This document shows positions 7,750 to 17,323 of a stretch of 34,804 nt of DNA, one piece after another (the stretch's first letter is position 1; each line of letters begins with the position of its first letter). The stretch comes from Nonomuraea cypriaca (GTDB lineage: Bacteria; Actinomycetota; Actinomycetes; Streptosporangiales; Streptosporangiaceae). The stretch lies in the NCBI RefSeq assembly GCF_015645445.1, contig NZ_JADOGI010000109.1, positions 1 to 34,804 of the forward strand, in the 5' to 3' direction. The position numbers and the translations under genes were made by a program. The notes under the pieces are model-generated. The model searched no databases, was not told the DNA's origin, and saw nothing but the letters and a program-made list of their open reading frames with translations.

Positions 7750-8832
7750 CATCCGGCTCGAAGGCGTCGGGCACAGCTACGACGGCGGCGAGACGTGGGC
7801 GCTCAAGCCGATGACGTGGACCTGGCGGAGCGCGCGGGCGTACGCGCTGCTCGGGCCGAGCGGCTGCGGCAAGACCACACTCCTGAACATCGTCTCGGGG
7901 CTCATCACGCCCACGACCGGCCGGATCTGGTTCGACGACCGCGAGGTCACCGGCGTGCCCACGGCGGGCCGCAACATCGCGCAGGTCTTCCAGTTCCCCG
8001 TCCTGTACGAGGAGATGACGGTCTACGACAACCTGGCCTTCCCGCTCCGCAACAGGAAGGTGCCGAAGCGGGAGATCGACCTGCGCGTCCGCGAGGTGTC
8101 CCGGCTGCTCGGCCTCGACCAGGTCCTGCGCCGCAGGTCACGCAGGCTGGACCCGGGCCGTCAGCAGATCGTCAGCCTGGGCCGCGGCCTGGTGCGGTCC
8201 CAGGTGGCCGCGGTCCTGCTGGACGAGCCGCTCACCGTCGTCGATCCGGCGCTGAAGTGGACGCTGCGCAGCAAGCTCAAGGAGATCCACCGCGACACCG
8301 GCCACACGCTGATCTACGTCACGCACGACCAGACGGAGGCGCTGACGTTCGCCGACGAGGTGGTGGTGCTCAACGACGGGGCGATCGTGCAGGCCGGCGA
8401 GCCGGCGGAGCTGTTCCTGTCGCCCGCCCACGAGTTCGTCGGGCACTTCATCGGGTCGCCGGGGATGAACGTGTTACCCGCCGAGATCGTCGGCGACGTC
8501 GTACGCGTCGGGCGGGAGGACGTGGGGGCGGCTCCAGGCGGCCTGCCGGACGGGCCGGTGCGGATCGGGGTGCGGCCCGAGTTCGTCAGGATCACGGGCA
8601 CCCGGACCTCGCCCGGCGTGGCGGCCAAGGTGACCGGGATCGACCGCATGGGGGCATACGACCTGGTCCACGCCCGGGTCGGCGAGCACGACCTGATCGC
8701 CAAGACCGAGGCGGACTCGGCGTACCTGCCGGACGCGGTCGAGTTCCTGCACTTCCCCGCCGACCGGACGTTCCTGTTCCGCGACGAGGTCAGGTGCGGC
8801 TCGCTCGCGCCGCTGAACGGAAGGGGCCAAGG

Positions 8833-8836
<4 letters not shown>
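7742..8836 (+). CDS. GlpT-like ABC importer ATPase (degenerate signature motif)
   Basis: A 364-residue partner ATPase. Walker A GPSGCGKTT (from residue 38), Walker B VLLDEPLTVVD and the H-loop histidine (His195 in YVTHDQTEA) are all intact. The signature motif is not: LDPGRQQ stands at 136-142 where LSGGQQQ is expected. A TOBE-like C-terminal domain follows. With the preceding gene it should form a heterodimer having one complete composite ATP site (this Walker A, B and H with the partner's LSGGQ) and one degenerate site. The ATG at 7742 overlaps the upstream stop by 8 bp, and its own stop overlaps the next start as ATGA, so the genes are translationally coupled. Confidence 0.9.
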
Positions 8837-9753
<917 letters not shown>

Positions 9754-9758
9754 CCCCG

Positions 9759-10577
9759 ATGAGGCACACCGGGCGGCGGCTCCCGTGGGCGCGCACGGTC
9801 TTCTGGCTCTACGTGGCCACGCTCATGCTGCCGCTGCTGTGGATGTTCGGCATGTCGATCCGGCCGAACGAGGACATCCTCGGCAGTTTCTCGCTCATTC
9901 CACAGCGGGTGACGTTCGACAACTACGCCACCTTCTTCGGCGACTCCGCCTGGTATTCGAGCTACCTCAACTCCATCGTCTACACCTCGATGAACGCGGT
10001 GATGTCGCTCATCGTGGCGTTGCCCGCGGCGTACGCCTTCTCGCGCTTCCGCTTCGCCGGGGACAAGCATCTGTTCTTCTGGCTGCTGACGAACCGGATG
10101 GCGCCGCCCGCGGTGTTCCTGCTGCCGTTCTTCCAGATTTACCAGAGCGTCGGCCTCTTCGACACGCATCTCGGCGTGGCCATCGCACACATGCTGTTCA
10201 ACGTCCCGCTCGCCGTCTGGATTCTCGAGGGCTTCATGTCGGGAATTCCCCGGGAAATAGACGAGACCGCCGCGATAGACGGCTATTCGCTGCCGCGGTT
10301 CTTCGTCCGGATATTCCTGCCGATGATCCGGTCCGCCATCGGGGTGACCGCGTTCTTCTGCTTCATGTTCAGCTGGGTCGAACTGCTGATCGCACGGACC
10401 ATCACGTCGGTGAACGCCAAACCGATCGCCGCGACGATGACGAGAACGGTGAGCGCCGCGGGCGTGGACTGGGGCCTGCTCGCCACGGCGGGCGTGCTGA
10501 CGATCGTGCCCGGCGCGATCGTCATCTGGTTCGTCCGCAACTACATCGCCAGGGGCTTCGCCATGGGGAGGGTGTAG
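9759..10577 (+). CDS. ABC importer permease, MalG/UgpE type (GlpQ-like)
   Basis: A 272-residue inner-membrane permease with six predicted helices and an EAA loop, ETAAIDGYSLPRFFVRIFLP. It pairs with the preceding permease. The ATG at 9759 lies 5 nt after that gene's stop, with a GGGAGG ribosome site overlapping the stop. The next gene, a DUF2160 protein, starts only 2 nt after its stop. Confidence 0.9.
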   Translation: MRHTGRRLPWARTVFWLYVATLMLPLLWMFGMSIRPNEDILGSFSLIPQRVTFDNYATFFGDSAWYSSYLNSIVYTSMNAVMSLIVALPAAYAFSRFRFAGDKHLFFWLLTNRMAPPAVFLLPFFQIYQSVGLFDTHLGVAIAHMLFNVPLAVWILEGFMSGIPREIDETAAIDGYSLPRFFVRIFLPMIRSAIGVTAFFCFMFSWVELLIARTITSVNAKPIAATMTRTVSAAGVDWGLLATAGVLTIVPGAIVIWFVRNYIARGFAMGRV

Positions 10578-10579
10578 CC

Positions 10580-10855
10580 GTGCTCGAGTGGATGGTGTGG
10601 ACCGGCCCCACGGCCCTGGTGTTCGCCGGGCTCGCCCTGCTGCTGATCGTCATGGCGGTCTGGGCCCGCCTCTCCCCTCCCGTGGCCAGGCGGGGTTTCC
10701 TGCGCATCGAGACCGACCGGGGGGACCGGCTGTACATCGGCCTGATCAGCGCCGCCGTCGTACTGGCCGGCTGGATCGCCGTGACCGACCTGTCCATGTG
10801 GCTCGCGCTCGGCTGCGCGGTGCTGGTGGCGGTCGTGATCGGGAAATGGGGCTAA
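10580..10855 (+). CDS. DUF2160 small membrane protein of the importer operon
   Basis: A 91-residue protein with three hydrophobic segments (about 9-29, 54-70 and 72-88) and a polar loop carrying ARRGFLRIETDRGDRLYIGL. This loop and the TDLSMW segment match what I recall of the DUF2160 family, which is found between the second permease and the binding protein in glycerol-type ABC operons. Its role is unknown; a subunit or stabiliser of the permease is a reasonable guess. The GTG at 10580 follows the upstream stop by 2 nt with a GGGGAGGG ribosome site inside the permease gene. It is easily missed because of its size and GTG start. Confidence 0.85.
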   Translation: MLEWMVWTGPTALVFAGLALLLIVMAVWARLSPPVARRGFLRIETDRGDRLYIGLISAAVVLAGWIAVTDLSMWLALGCAVLVAVVIGKWG

Positions 10856-10874
10856 CAGAAGAGGAGACCAAGCG

Positions 10875-12632
10875 ATGAGGGCAACCAGGTCCGCGGCCGC
10901 AGGTCTGACCGCGGTCGTCGTGATGGCGGCGGGCTGCACCCAGAGCGCCGAGCGGCCGGCCAGCGACTTCAGGGAGGCCGACGGCAGGGCGGCGGCACAG
11001 CGGTGGGTGTCGGAGGAGTTCACGCCGAGCACGCTGTCCAGGGACCAGCAACTCGCGGAGATGGAGTGGTTCATCAAGGCCGCGGCGCCGTACCGGGGCA
11101 TGCAGATCAACGTGGTGTCCGAGACGATCACCACCCACGAGTACGAGTCGCGGCAACTGGCCAAGGCGTTCACCGAGATCACCGGGATCAGGATCAAGCA
11201 CGACCTGATCCAGGAGGGTGACGTCGTCGAGAAGCTCCAGACCCAGATCCAGGGCGACCAGAACATCTACGACGCGTACGTCAACGACTCCGACCTCATC
11301 GGCACCCACTCACGCGGCGACTACGTGATCCCGCTGTCCGACTACATGGCCGGCGAGGGCAAGAACGTCACCTCGCCCACCCTGGACCTGGACGACTTCA
11401 TCGGCATCAGCTTCACCACCGGCCCTGACAAGAAGATCTACCAGTTGCCCGACCAGCAGTTCGCGAACCTCTACTGGTTCCGCTACGACTGGTTCACCGA
11501 CCCGGAGATCAAGAAACAGTTCAGGGACGCGTACGGCTACGACCTCGGCGTCCCGGTCAACTGGGCGGCCTACGAGGACATCGCCGACTTCTTCACCAAC
11601 AAGGTCAACGGCAACGGCACCATCGACGGCACGAAGGTCTACGGTCACATGGACTACGGCAGGAAGGACCCGTCGCTGGGCTGGCGCTTCACCGACGCCT
11701 GGCTGTCCATGGCCGGCAACGGCGACGCGGGCTCCCCCAACGGCCTGCCGGTGGACGAGTGGGGCATCAGGGTCGAGAACTGCCGCCCGGTCGGCTCGTC
11801 CGTCACCCGTGGCGGCGACGTCAACGGCCCCGCCTCGGTCTACGCACTCACCAAGTACGTCGACTGGCTGAAGAAGTACGCCCCCAAGGAGGCGGCGGGC
11901 ATGAACTTCAGCGAGTCGGGCCCGGTCCCCGCGCAGGGCCACATCGCCCAGCAGGTCTTCTGGTACACCTCGTTCACGGCCGACATGACCAAGCCTGGGC
12001 TGCCGGTCGTCAACAGCGACGGCACCCCCAAGTGGCGCATCGCGCCGAGCCCGCACGGCGCGTACTGGAAGGAGGGCAACAAGCTCGGCTACCAGGACGC
12101 CGGCGCGTGGACGCTGCTGCGGAACACACCGCAGGACCGCAGGGCCGCCGCCTGGCTGTACGCGCAGTTCGTCACGTCGAAGACGGTGTCGCTGAAGAAG
12201 TCGATCGCCGGGCTGACGTTCATCCGCGACTCCGACATCAGGAGCGACTACTTCGCCGAGAACTCCGCCGACTACGGCGGCCTCATCGAGTTCTACGGCT
12301 CACCGGCGCGCGAGCAGTGGACCCCGACCGGGACGAACGTGCCCGACTACCCCAGGCTGGCCCAGCTCTGGTGGCAGAACGTGGCCACCGCCGTCACGGG
12401 CGAGACCACGGCCCAGCAGTCGATGGACAACCTGGCCAAGCAGCAGGACGACATCCTGTCCCGGCTGGAGCGGCGCGGCGGCGACTGCGCGCCGAAGCTC
12501 AACCCGGAACGCGACGCCCAGTTCTGGTACGACCAGCCCGGCGCCCCCGCGCCCAAACTGGCCGACGAGCGCGGCAAGCCCGCCACGCTCGACTACGACG
12601 AACTCATCGCCCAGTGGAAGGCAGGCAACTGA
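10875..12632 (+). CDS. Large solute-binding lipoprotein of the glycerol-type importer (GlpV-like)
   Basis: A 585-residue exported binding protein, much longer than the usual 420 residues of CUT1 sugar-binding proteins but normal for the GlpV group. It has a lipoprotein signal (AAGC, Cys21). The segments VVSETITTHEYES, HDLIQEGDVVEKLQTQ and NDSDLIGTH look strongly conserved with the proteobacterial glycerol-binding group as I recall it. The ATG at 10875 is preceded by AGAGGAGACC. It is the last gene of the operon, and its stop lies only 15 bp from the stop of a convergent gene, with no obvious hairpin terminator between. Confidence 0.88.
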   Translation: MRATRSAAAGLTAVVVMAAGCTQSAERPASDFREADGRAAAQRWVSEEFTPSTLSRDQQLAEMEWFIKAAAPYRGMQINVVSETITTHEYESRQLAKAFTEITGIRIKHDLIQEGDVVEKLQTQIQGDQNIYDAYVNDSDLIGTHSRGDYVIPLSDYMAGEGKNVTSPTLDLDDFIGISFTTGPDKKIYQLPDQQFANLYWFRYDWFTDPEIKKQFRDAYGYDLGVPVNWAAYEDIADFFTNKVNGNGTIDGTKVYGHMDYGRKDPSLGWRFTDAWLSMAGNGDAGSPNGLPVDEWGIRVENCRPVGSSVTRGGDVNGPASVYALTKYVDWLKKYAPKEAAGMNFSESGPVPAQGHIAQQVFWYTSFTADMTKPGLPVVNSDGTPKWRIAPSPHGAYWKEGNKLGYQDAGAWTLLRNTPQDRRAAAWLYAQFVTSKTVSLKKSIAGLTFIRDSDIRSDYFAENSADYGGLIEFYGSPAREQWTPTGTNVPDYPRLAQLWWQNVATAVTGETTAQQSMDNLAKQQDDILSRLERRGGDCAPKLNPERDAQFWYDQPGAPAPKLADERGKPATLDYDELIAQWKAGN

Positions 12633-12647
12633 CCATCTAAGGCAAGA

Positions 12648-13928
12648 TCAGCGAAGACGGGTCCCGTCGTCTACCAGGTGTACGGGAGCGCCGGTGCGTG
12701 CGGCGGTGGTGGCGGCGACGCCCGTCAGTACGCTGCGGATGCCGTCGCGGTAGCCGGCCTGCCTGGCCAGTGGGTCGTCGTCCGGGCCGCGGAAGACGTC
12801 GTTCAGCAGCAGCCGGTCACCGCCGCCGTGCCCGCCCGCCCCGCGCTCGATGGGCACCTCCTCCGGCTGGCTCCAGTGCCGGCGCAGCGTGAGCCGCTCC
12901 CACGACCCGGCCGCGTGCTCCTTCGACGCGGCGCTCGGGTCGATGGCGGCGTGCGGCGGCGTCCACTCCCGCTCGACCACGTCCAGCTCCAGCCGCCCCG
13001 CCGTGCCGTTGAACGCCACGCGGTAGCCCTCCCAGGGGGCGTGGGCGTGCAGCGAGTACGTCAGGACGGCCCGGTTGGAGTAGCGCACCAGCACGGACAT
13101 GTTGTCGTCGATGGTGATGCCCTCGCCGAAGACGTCCTGGTCGCGGATGTAGCCGTCCTCGTGCTCGGCGTCCAGGTAGAGCCGCTTCAGCCGGGGATCG
13201 GCGGAGATGTCCAGGATGAACGGGTCCGTGCCGAGGCCCGGGGCGCCCTGCCCACGCTCGGGGCGCTGCGCGAGGCCGCGCTTCCTGGCGTTCTCCGCGC
13301 CGTAGAAACGCAGGTCGGTCTGGGCGAAGACGAGCTCGGGAGCGGCGTCGATCCACCAGTTGACCAGGTCGAAGTGGTGAGTGGACTTGTGCACGAGCAG
13401 CCCGCCGGAGTTGGCCCGCTCACGGTGCCAGCGGCGGAAGTAGTCGGCGCCGTGGATGGTGTCCAGCATCCACTCGAAGTGCACGGAGGTCACCTCGCCG
13501 ATGGCGCCCTCCATGAGCACGCGGCGCACCGCCGAGTTGCGGGGTGAGTAGCGGTAGTTGAAGGTGACGATCAGCTTGCCGCTGCTGCGCTCGGCCGCGG
13601 CGGCGATGGCCGCGCAGCCCTCGGCGTCGACGGTGAGCGGTTTCTCCACGATGACGTCACGTCCCGCGTCGAGCGCCGCGCACACGTAACGCGCGTGCGT
13701 GGCGTCGACGGTCGTGACGATGACCGCGTCGGCGAGCTCGAGCACCTTGCCGAACTCTCCTGGCGCGAAGCACGGCACCTCGTGACCGATCCGCTCGACG
13801 TAGTAGTCCATGCGGGTGCGGTTGCCGTCGCACAGGGCGGCGATGGTGCCGGCGTCGCGCCACTCGCCGAGCAGCGCGTCGACGTACATCTGCGCGCGGT
13901 GCCCGAGCCCGACGAACGCGTACTTCAT
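12648..13928 (-). CDS. Gfo/Idh/MocA-family oxidoreductase
   Basis: A 426-residue NAD(P)-dependent sugar or polyol oxidoreductase. The N-terminal Rossmann domain starts FVGLGHRA; EKP at 95-97 is the family's hallmark, its Lys96 being catalytic. A second active-site block, GGLLVHKSTHHFD (about 175-187), is typical of the long glycosidase-type Gfo/Idh proteins. These include dehydrogenases and NAD-dependent glycosidases that work by transient oxidation of the sugar. The ATG at 13928 has a GAAGGAG ribosome site. It is the last gene of the LacI-controlled importer operon, 21 nt behind the binding-protein gene, so it probably acts on the imported sugar. Confidence 0.9.
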   Translation of the reverse strand: MKYAFVGLGHRAQMYVDALLGEWRDAGTIAALCDGNRTRMDYYVERIGHEVPCFAPGEFGKVLELADAVIVTTVDATHARYVCAALDAGRDVIVEKPLTVDAEGCAAIAAAAERSSGKLIVTFNYRYSPRNSAVRRVLMEGAIGEVTSVHFEWMLDTIHGADYFRRWHRERANSGGLLVHKSTHHFDLVNWWIDAAPELVFAQTDLRFYGAENARKRGLAQRPERGQGAPGLGTDPFILDISADPRLKRLYLDAEHEDGYIRDQDVFGEGITIDDNMSVLVRYSNRAVLTYSLHAHAPWEGYRVAFNGTAGRLELDVVEREWTPPHAAIDPSAASKEHAAGSWERLTLRRHWSQPEEVPIERGAGGHGGGDRLLLNDVFRGPDDDPLARQAGYRDGIRSVLTGVAATTAARTGAPVHLVDDGTRLR

Positions 13929-13949
13929 GTGTCTCCTTCGTACGTGAGG

Positions 13950-15236
13950 TCAGCCCGCGATGGCGGCGTTGACCTCAGTGATCATTTTCTGTGCGGCGTC
14001 GTCCGGGGTCATCCGGCCGAACATGACCTCTTCCGAGTACCGCGTGAGGATGTCCTCCATGGCGCTGGCGCCCTTCGGCGGGGCGGCGGGCGGGTCGGCC
14101 AGCTCACCCTTCACCTCGTCGAGGAAGTCCAGCATCTTGATGTCGGTGGACGGCAGCTTGTCCCGGACCGCCGCCAGCACCTTGGAGCTGGCCGGCAGGC
14201 CGCGGTCGCTGAGGATGAACGCCCCCGCCTCCGGGGCGTTGATCATGTAGTCGATGAACTTGGCCGCCTCGGCCGGGTACTCACTCTTGGCCGAGGCGGT
14301 GTAGAGCATCGCAGGCTGCAGGAACATGCCGCCGGTGGTGGCGCCCTCCGCCTTCGGCATCCGCAGCAGGCTCACGTCCTGGCCGGATGCCGTGTTGATC
14401 GCGTTGAGCTGGTTGCTCCACCACATGCCCATCGCGCCGGTGTTGGTCCCGAGCAGCGACTGGTCCACGCTCTGGGCGCCGATCTCGGCGCTCTTCGAGG
14501 CTTCCGGCGTGCCCTTGGTCTTGATCAGGTTGGTCATGACCGCCCACCACGCCTTGATCGTGTCAGGCGTGATGCCCAGCTTGTTGCCCTGGTAGATGGG
14601 CTCGCCCCGCTGGGCGGCGAAGATCTCGAGGTAGGCGGGGTTCCAGCTCAGCTGGGTGCCGTTGATCTTGCCGCCGCTCCCGCTAGTGATCTTGGAGGCC
14701 AGGTCGACGTAGTCCTCCCAGCTCCACGTGGTGTCGTCGGGCAGCTTCTCCCCCGCCTGCTCGACCAGCGCCGGGTTGACGACCAGGGAGAAGGCGTTGA
14801 CGCCGGTGGGGATGGCGTACTGCTTGCCGTCGACGGCGCCGGTGGTCAGCACCTTGGCGTCGATGTCCGCGGTGTTGACCTTGCCGGCCAGGTCGGCCAG
14901 AGTGCCGCGGTCGGCGTATTCACGCAGACCGCGGATCTCTATGGTGATGACGTCGGGCGCGTCGTTGGCCGCGACCTTCGTGGACAGCGTCTCGTAGTAG
15001 CTGCCGAAGTCGGAGAACTCACCCTCGACGTCGATGGTGGGGTTCTTCGCCTCGAAGTCCTTGATGGCCTGTTCGGTCATCTTCTGGCGGGCGTCGCTGC
15101 CCCAGTAGGAGAAGCGCAGCTTGATCTTGCCGTCGGCGGTCTCGCCACCGCCGCTTCCGCCGCCGCAGGCCGCGGTGACCGCCAGCACAGCGGTGGCGAG
15201 CAGGGCCGCCGACCACATCTTCTTGCCAGAGCTCAC
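13950..15236 (-). CDS. Sugar-binding lipoprotein of a CUT1 ABC importer
   Basis: A 428-residue extracellular binding protein (SBP family 1) with a lipoprotein signal (lipobox TAAC, Cys24) followed by a Gly/Ser-rich tether. The body reads like MalE/CebE-type proteins (RFSYWGSDARQK, NDAPDVITIEI). The start is GTG at 15236, 8 nt behind AGGAGGT. It follows the second permease after a 51-nt gap containing a C-rich repeat. The substrate is probably an oligosaccharide or glycoside handled by the neighbouring GH42 and oxidoreductase genes; this is inferred from context. Confidence 0.92.
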   Translation of the reverse strand: MSSGKKMWSAALLATAVLAVTAACGGGSGGGETADGKIKLRFSYWGSDARQKMTEQAIKDFEAKNPTIDVEGEFSDFGSYYETLSTKVAANDAPDVITIEIRGLREYADRGTLADLAGKVNTADIDAKVLTTGAVDGKQYAIPTGVNAFSLVVNPALVEQAGEKLPDDTTWSWEDYVDLASKITSGSGGKINGTQLSWNPAYLEIFAAQRGEPIYQGNKLGITPDTIKAWWAVMTNLIKTKGTPEASKSAEIGAQSVDQSLLGTNTGAMGMWWSNQLNAINTASGQDVSLLRMPKAEGATTGGMFLQPAMLYTASAKSEYPAEAAKFIDYMINAPEAGAFILSDRGLPASSKVLAAVRDKLPSTDIKMLDFLDEVKGELADPPAAPPKGASAMEDILTRYSEEVMFGRMTPDDAAQKMITEVNAAIAG

Positions 15237-15250
15237 GGCTCTACCTCCTA

Positions 15251-15286
15251 GGGGATCTTTGGTTGGGGGGTGTTGGGGGGTGGAGG
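15251..15286. repeat. G-rich direct repeat in the permease-binding protein gap
   Basis: On the plus strand two GGGGGG runs (15265-15270 and 15275-15280), each preceded by TT and followed by TG, form a short direct repeat flanked by further GG pairs. The minus-strand transcript is correspondingly C-rich. No stable hairpin is obvious. It occupies the only real gap within the importer operon. Confidence 0.5.
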
Positions 15287-15287
15287 A

Positions 15288-16160
15288 CTACTTCAGTCCC
15301 GTGGTGGCCACACCACGGATCAGGTACTTCTGGCCGGCCAGGAAGAAGCCGAAGATCGGGCCCAGTGCGATGATCGACATGGCGAACATCGGACCCCACG
15401 ACGACTCCCCGCTGGAATCGAGGAACGTACGCAGTGCGACCGGGACGGTGAAGTTGTCCGGGTTGTTGAGGTAAAGAAGCTGGCTGAGGAAGTCGTTCCA
15501 CGTCCAGATGAACGTGAAGATCGCCGTCGTGGCCAGGGCCGGCATGCACAGCGGCATGACGACTCTCATGAAGATGCGCCAGTAGCCCGCTCCGTCGATC
15601 TCGGCCGCCTCGTCCAGTTCCCTGGGAAGCGTACGGATGAACTGGACCATGAGGAAGATGAAGAACGCGTCCGTCGCGAGCATCTTCGGCAGCACCAGCG
15701 GCCAGATCGTGTTGATCAGGTCGAGCTCGGAGAACATGATGTACTGCGGCACGATCACCACGTGGTGCGGCAGCATGATCGTGCCCAGCATGATCGCGAA
15801 CCAGAACCTCTTCAGCGGGAAGTTCAGCCGGGCGAAGGAGTAGGCCGCCAGCGAGCAGGCCACCAGGTTCGCCACCACCGACACCGCCGTGACCACCGCC
15901 GAGTTCCACAGGTAGTAGCCGAACGGGTGCTTCAGCGCCGTCCAGCCCTCGGTGTAGTTCTCGAAGGTGACCTCACTGGGCCACAGCCCCGGCTCACGGA
16001 AGATCAGCCCCTCCGGCTTGAGCGAACTGGAGACCATCCACATCAGCGGATACAGCATGACCAGGCCGAAGCCGATCAGCAGCAGATGCTTGAGCAGCCG
16101 GCCGCCGTTCCTGGGCAGCGGCCGGAACAGGAAGGGGACGGCCCTACTTGGTGTCGCCAT
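15288..16160 (-). CDS. Sugar ABC importer permease, MalG type
   Basis: A 290-residue six-helix permease with the EAA loop ELDEAAEIDGAGYWRIFMRVVMP. It pairs with the upstream MalF-type permease, overlapping it by 17 bp (start ATG at 16160). No ATPase gene accompanies this importer; in actinomycetes CUT1 importers commonly borrow a shared MsiK-type ATPase encoded elsewhere, which is the likely explanation. Confidence 0.92.
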   Translation of the reverse strand: MATPSRAVPFLFRPLPRNGGRLLKHLLLIGFGLVMLYPLMWMVSSSLKPEGLIFREPGLWPSEVTFENYTEGWTALKHPFGYYLWNSAVVTAVSVVANLVACSLAAYSFARLNFPLKRFWFAIMLGTIMLPHHVVIVPQYIMFSELDLINTIWPLVLPKMLATDAFFIFLMVQFIRTLPRELDEAAEIDGAGYWRIFMRVVMPLCMPALATTAIFTFIWTWNDFLSQLLYLNNPDNFTVPVALRTFLDSSGESSWGPMFAMSIIALGPIFGFFLAGQKYLIRGVATTGLK

Positions 16161-17112
16161 AGAAGACCCAATACTTTGAGGCGAGGAAATTCACTCCGGT
16201 CAGGGCGGCGATGATGACGAGCAGGACCCACGCCATCGCCGCGGCGTAACCCATGTCGTAGCTCTTGAAACCCTGCAAATAGAGGTAGAGCGTGTAGAAG
16301 AGGGTCGAGTCGGCCGGGCCGCCGCTGCCGTTGCTGACGATGAACGACTGCGTGAACGACTGGAACGACTTGATGACCTCCAGCACCAGGTTGAAGAAGA
16401 TGATCGGCGTGAGCAGCGGCAGCGTGATCGAGCGGAACTGGCGGACGATCCCCGCGCCGTCCACCGCCGCCGCCTCGTAGTAGCTGGCCGGGATCTGCCG
16501 CAGGCCGGCCAGGAAAATGATCATGGGAGCGCCGAAGGTCCACACATGCAGAATGATCAACGTGCCGAGCGCGTAGTCCGGGTGGGCCACCCAGCCGGGC
16601 GCTTCGATGCCGAACATCCCGAGCACCGCGTTGACCAGCCCCTCGGCGCCGAAGACCTTGCGCCACAGGATCGCGATCGCGACGCTGCCGCCCAGCAACG
16701 AGGGCAGGTAGAAGATCGAGCGATAGAAGGACAGGCCGCGCAGGCCCCGGTCGAGCACCAGTGCCAGCAGCAGCGCGAAGGCCAGCTGCAGCGGCACCGA
16801 CACGACCACGTAGATGGTGGTCACCTGGAGCGAGTTGATGAACCTCGGGTCCTCGGTGAACATCCTGGTGTAGTTGTCCAGGCCGATCCACTTGGCCTCC
16901 TCCAGGAGGCTGTAGTCGGTGAAGGACAGGTAGAGCGAGGCGAAGATCGGACCGACCGTGATGACGAGCAGGCCGACGAACCAGGGCGCCAGGAAGAGGT
17001 AGGCGGCCCACGCCTCACGGCGGGAACGTTTGGTGGAGCGGTGACTGCCGCGTGCGGGTTCGGTCGCCGCGCCCTGCGGTGCTTGGGGTTTCACCGCCAC
17101 CGAGTCAGCCAT
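16144..17112 (-). CDS. Sugar ABC importer permease, MalF type
   Basis: A 322-residue permease with a charged 33-residue N-terminal tail, six helices and the EAA loop EAAAVDGAGIVRQFRSITLP. It is the first gene of the leftward operon (permease, permease, binding protein, Gfo/Idh oxidoreductase). The ATG at 17112 lies about 50 nt downstream of the predicted transcription start. The promoter overlaps a LacI-type site. Confidence 0.92.
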   Translation of the reverse strand: MADSVAVKPQAPQGAATEPARGSHRSTKRSRREAWAAYLFLAPWFVGLLVITVGPIFASLYLSFTDYSLLEEAKWIGLDNYTRMFTEDPRFINSLQVTTIYVVVSVPLQLAFALLLALVLDRGLRGLSFYRSIFYLPSLLGGSVAIAILWRKVFGAEGLVNAVLGMFGIEAPGWVAHPDYALGTLIILHVWTFGAPMIIFLAGLRQIPASYYEAAAVDGAGIVRQFRSITLPLLTPIIFFNLVLEVIKSFQSFTQSFIVSNGSGGPADSTLFYTLYLYLQGFKSYDMGYAAAMAWVLLVIIAALTGVNFLASKYWVFYGDTK

Positions 17113-17157
17113 GACGGAACTCTTTCGTCATCACGGACCTTCCGGCGAAATGTGAAT

Positions 17158-17171
17158 GGATAGCGCTTTCC
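17158..17171. promoter_or_regulatory. AGCGCT-centred palindrome at the importer promoter
   Basis: GGATAGCGCTTTCC is a 14-bp palindrome with one mismatched pair, placed at the -10 and transcription start of the leftward promoter. AGCGCT-centred dyads are typical of some actinobacterial LacI-family regulators such as CebR. A similar core (AAGCGCTT) occurs at 18324-18335. Confidence 0.5.
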
Positions 17172-17197
17172 TATAGCCGCCGGGAAAGTTACGTCAA
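17170..17197 (-). promoter_or_regulatory. Promoter of the leftward sugar-importer operon
   Basis: Read on the minus strand, TTGACG (17192-17197) and TATAGG (17170-17175) are separated by 16 bp, a good match to a vegetative promoter. The -35 overlaps the GCAA/TTGC-type site at 17194-17207 and the -10 overlaps the AGCGCT palindrome, so repressor binding would block it directly. Confidence 0.65.
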
Positions 17198-17207
17198 CCC
17201 TTTGCAG
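17194..17207. promoter_or_regulatory. LacI-type operator over the importer -35 box
   Basis: TCAACCCTTTGCAG has the same CAA-N4-TTGCA layout as the sites at 17304, 18294 and 18436; its left half is degenerate. Its position over the -35 element fits repression. Confidence 0.55.
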
Positions 17208-17224
17208 GCGTTACATAGCCGTTG

Positions 17225-17236
17225 CCGATATATCGG
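17225..17236. promoter_or_regulatory. Perfect 12-bp palindrome of unknown use
   Basis: CCGATATATCGG is AT-rich at its centre against a GC-rich background. It lies between two LacI-type half-matches in the intergenic region upstream of the importer. It could be a binding site for another regulator. The rest of the 211-bp gap (17113-17323) holds no gene that I can see. Confidence 0.4.
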
Positions 17237-17303
17237 TACGACGTTCTCGCAGGTGACGGACTCGGGTCCCAAAGAAGTCAGATCAATTCGCTGCGCGATT
17301 AGT

Positions 17304-17317
17304 ACAACCGTTTGCAG
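17304..17317. promoter_or_regulatory. LacI-type operator between lacI and the importer
   Basis: ACAACCGTTTGCAG carries a good right half (TTGCA) and a weaker left half. It lies just after the lacI stop and about 110 bp upstream of the importer -35, spaced suitably for DNA looping to the site at 17194. Confidence 0.55.
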
Positions 17318-17323
17318 CTTGGC

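Noticed and set aside
12633..12647. Shared terminator between the convergent polyol-importer and oxidoreductase genes
   Set aside because: Only 15 bp with no clear hairpin or T-tract.
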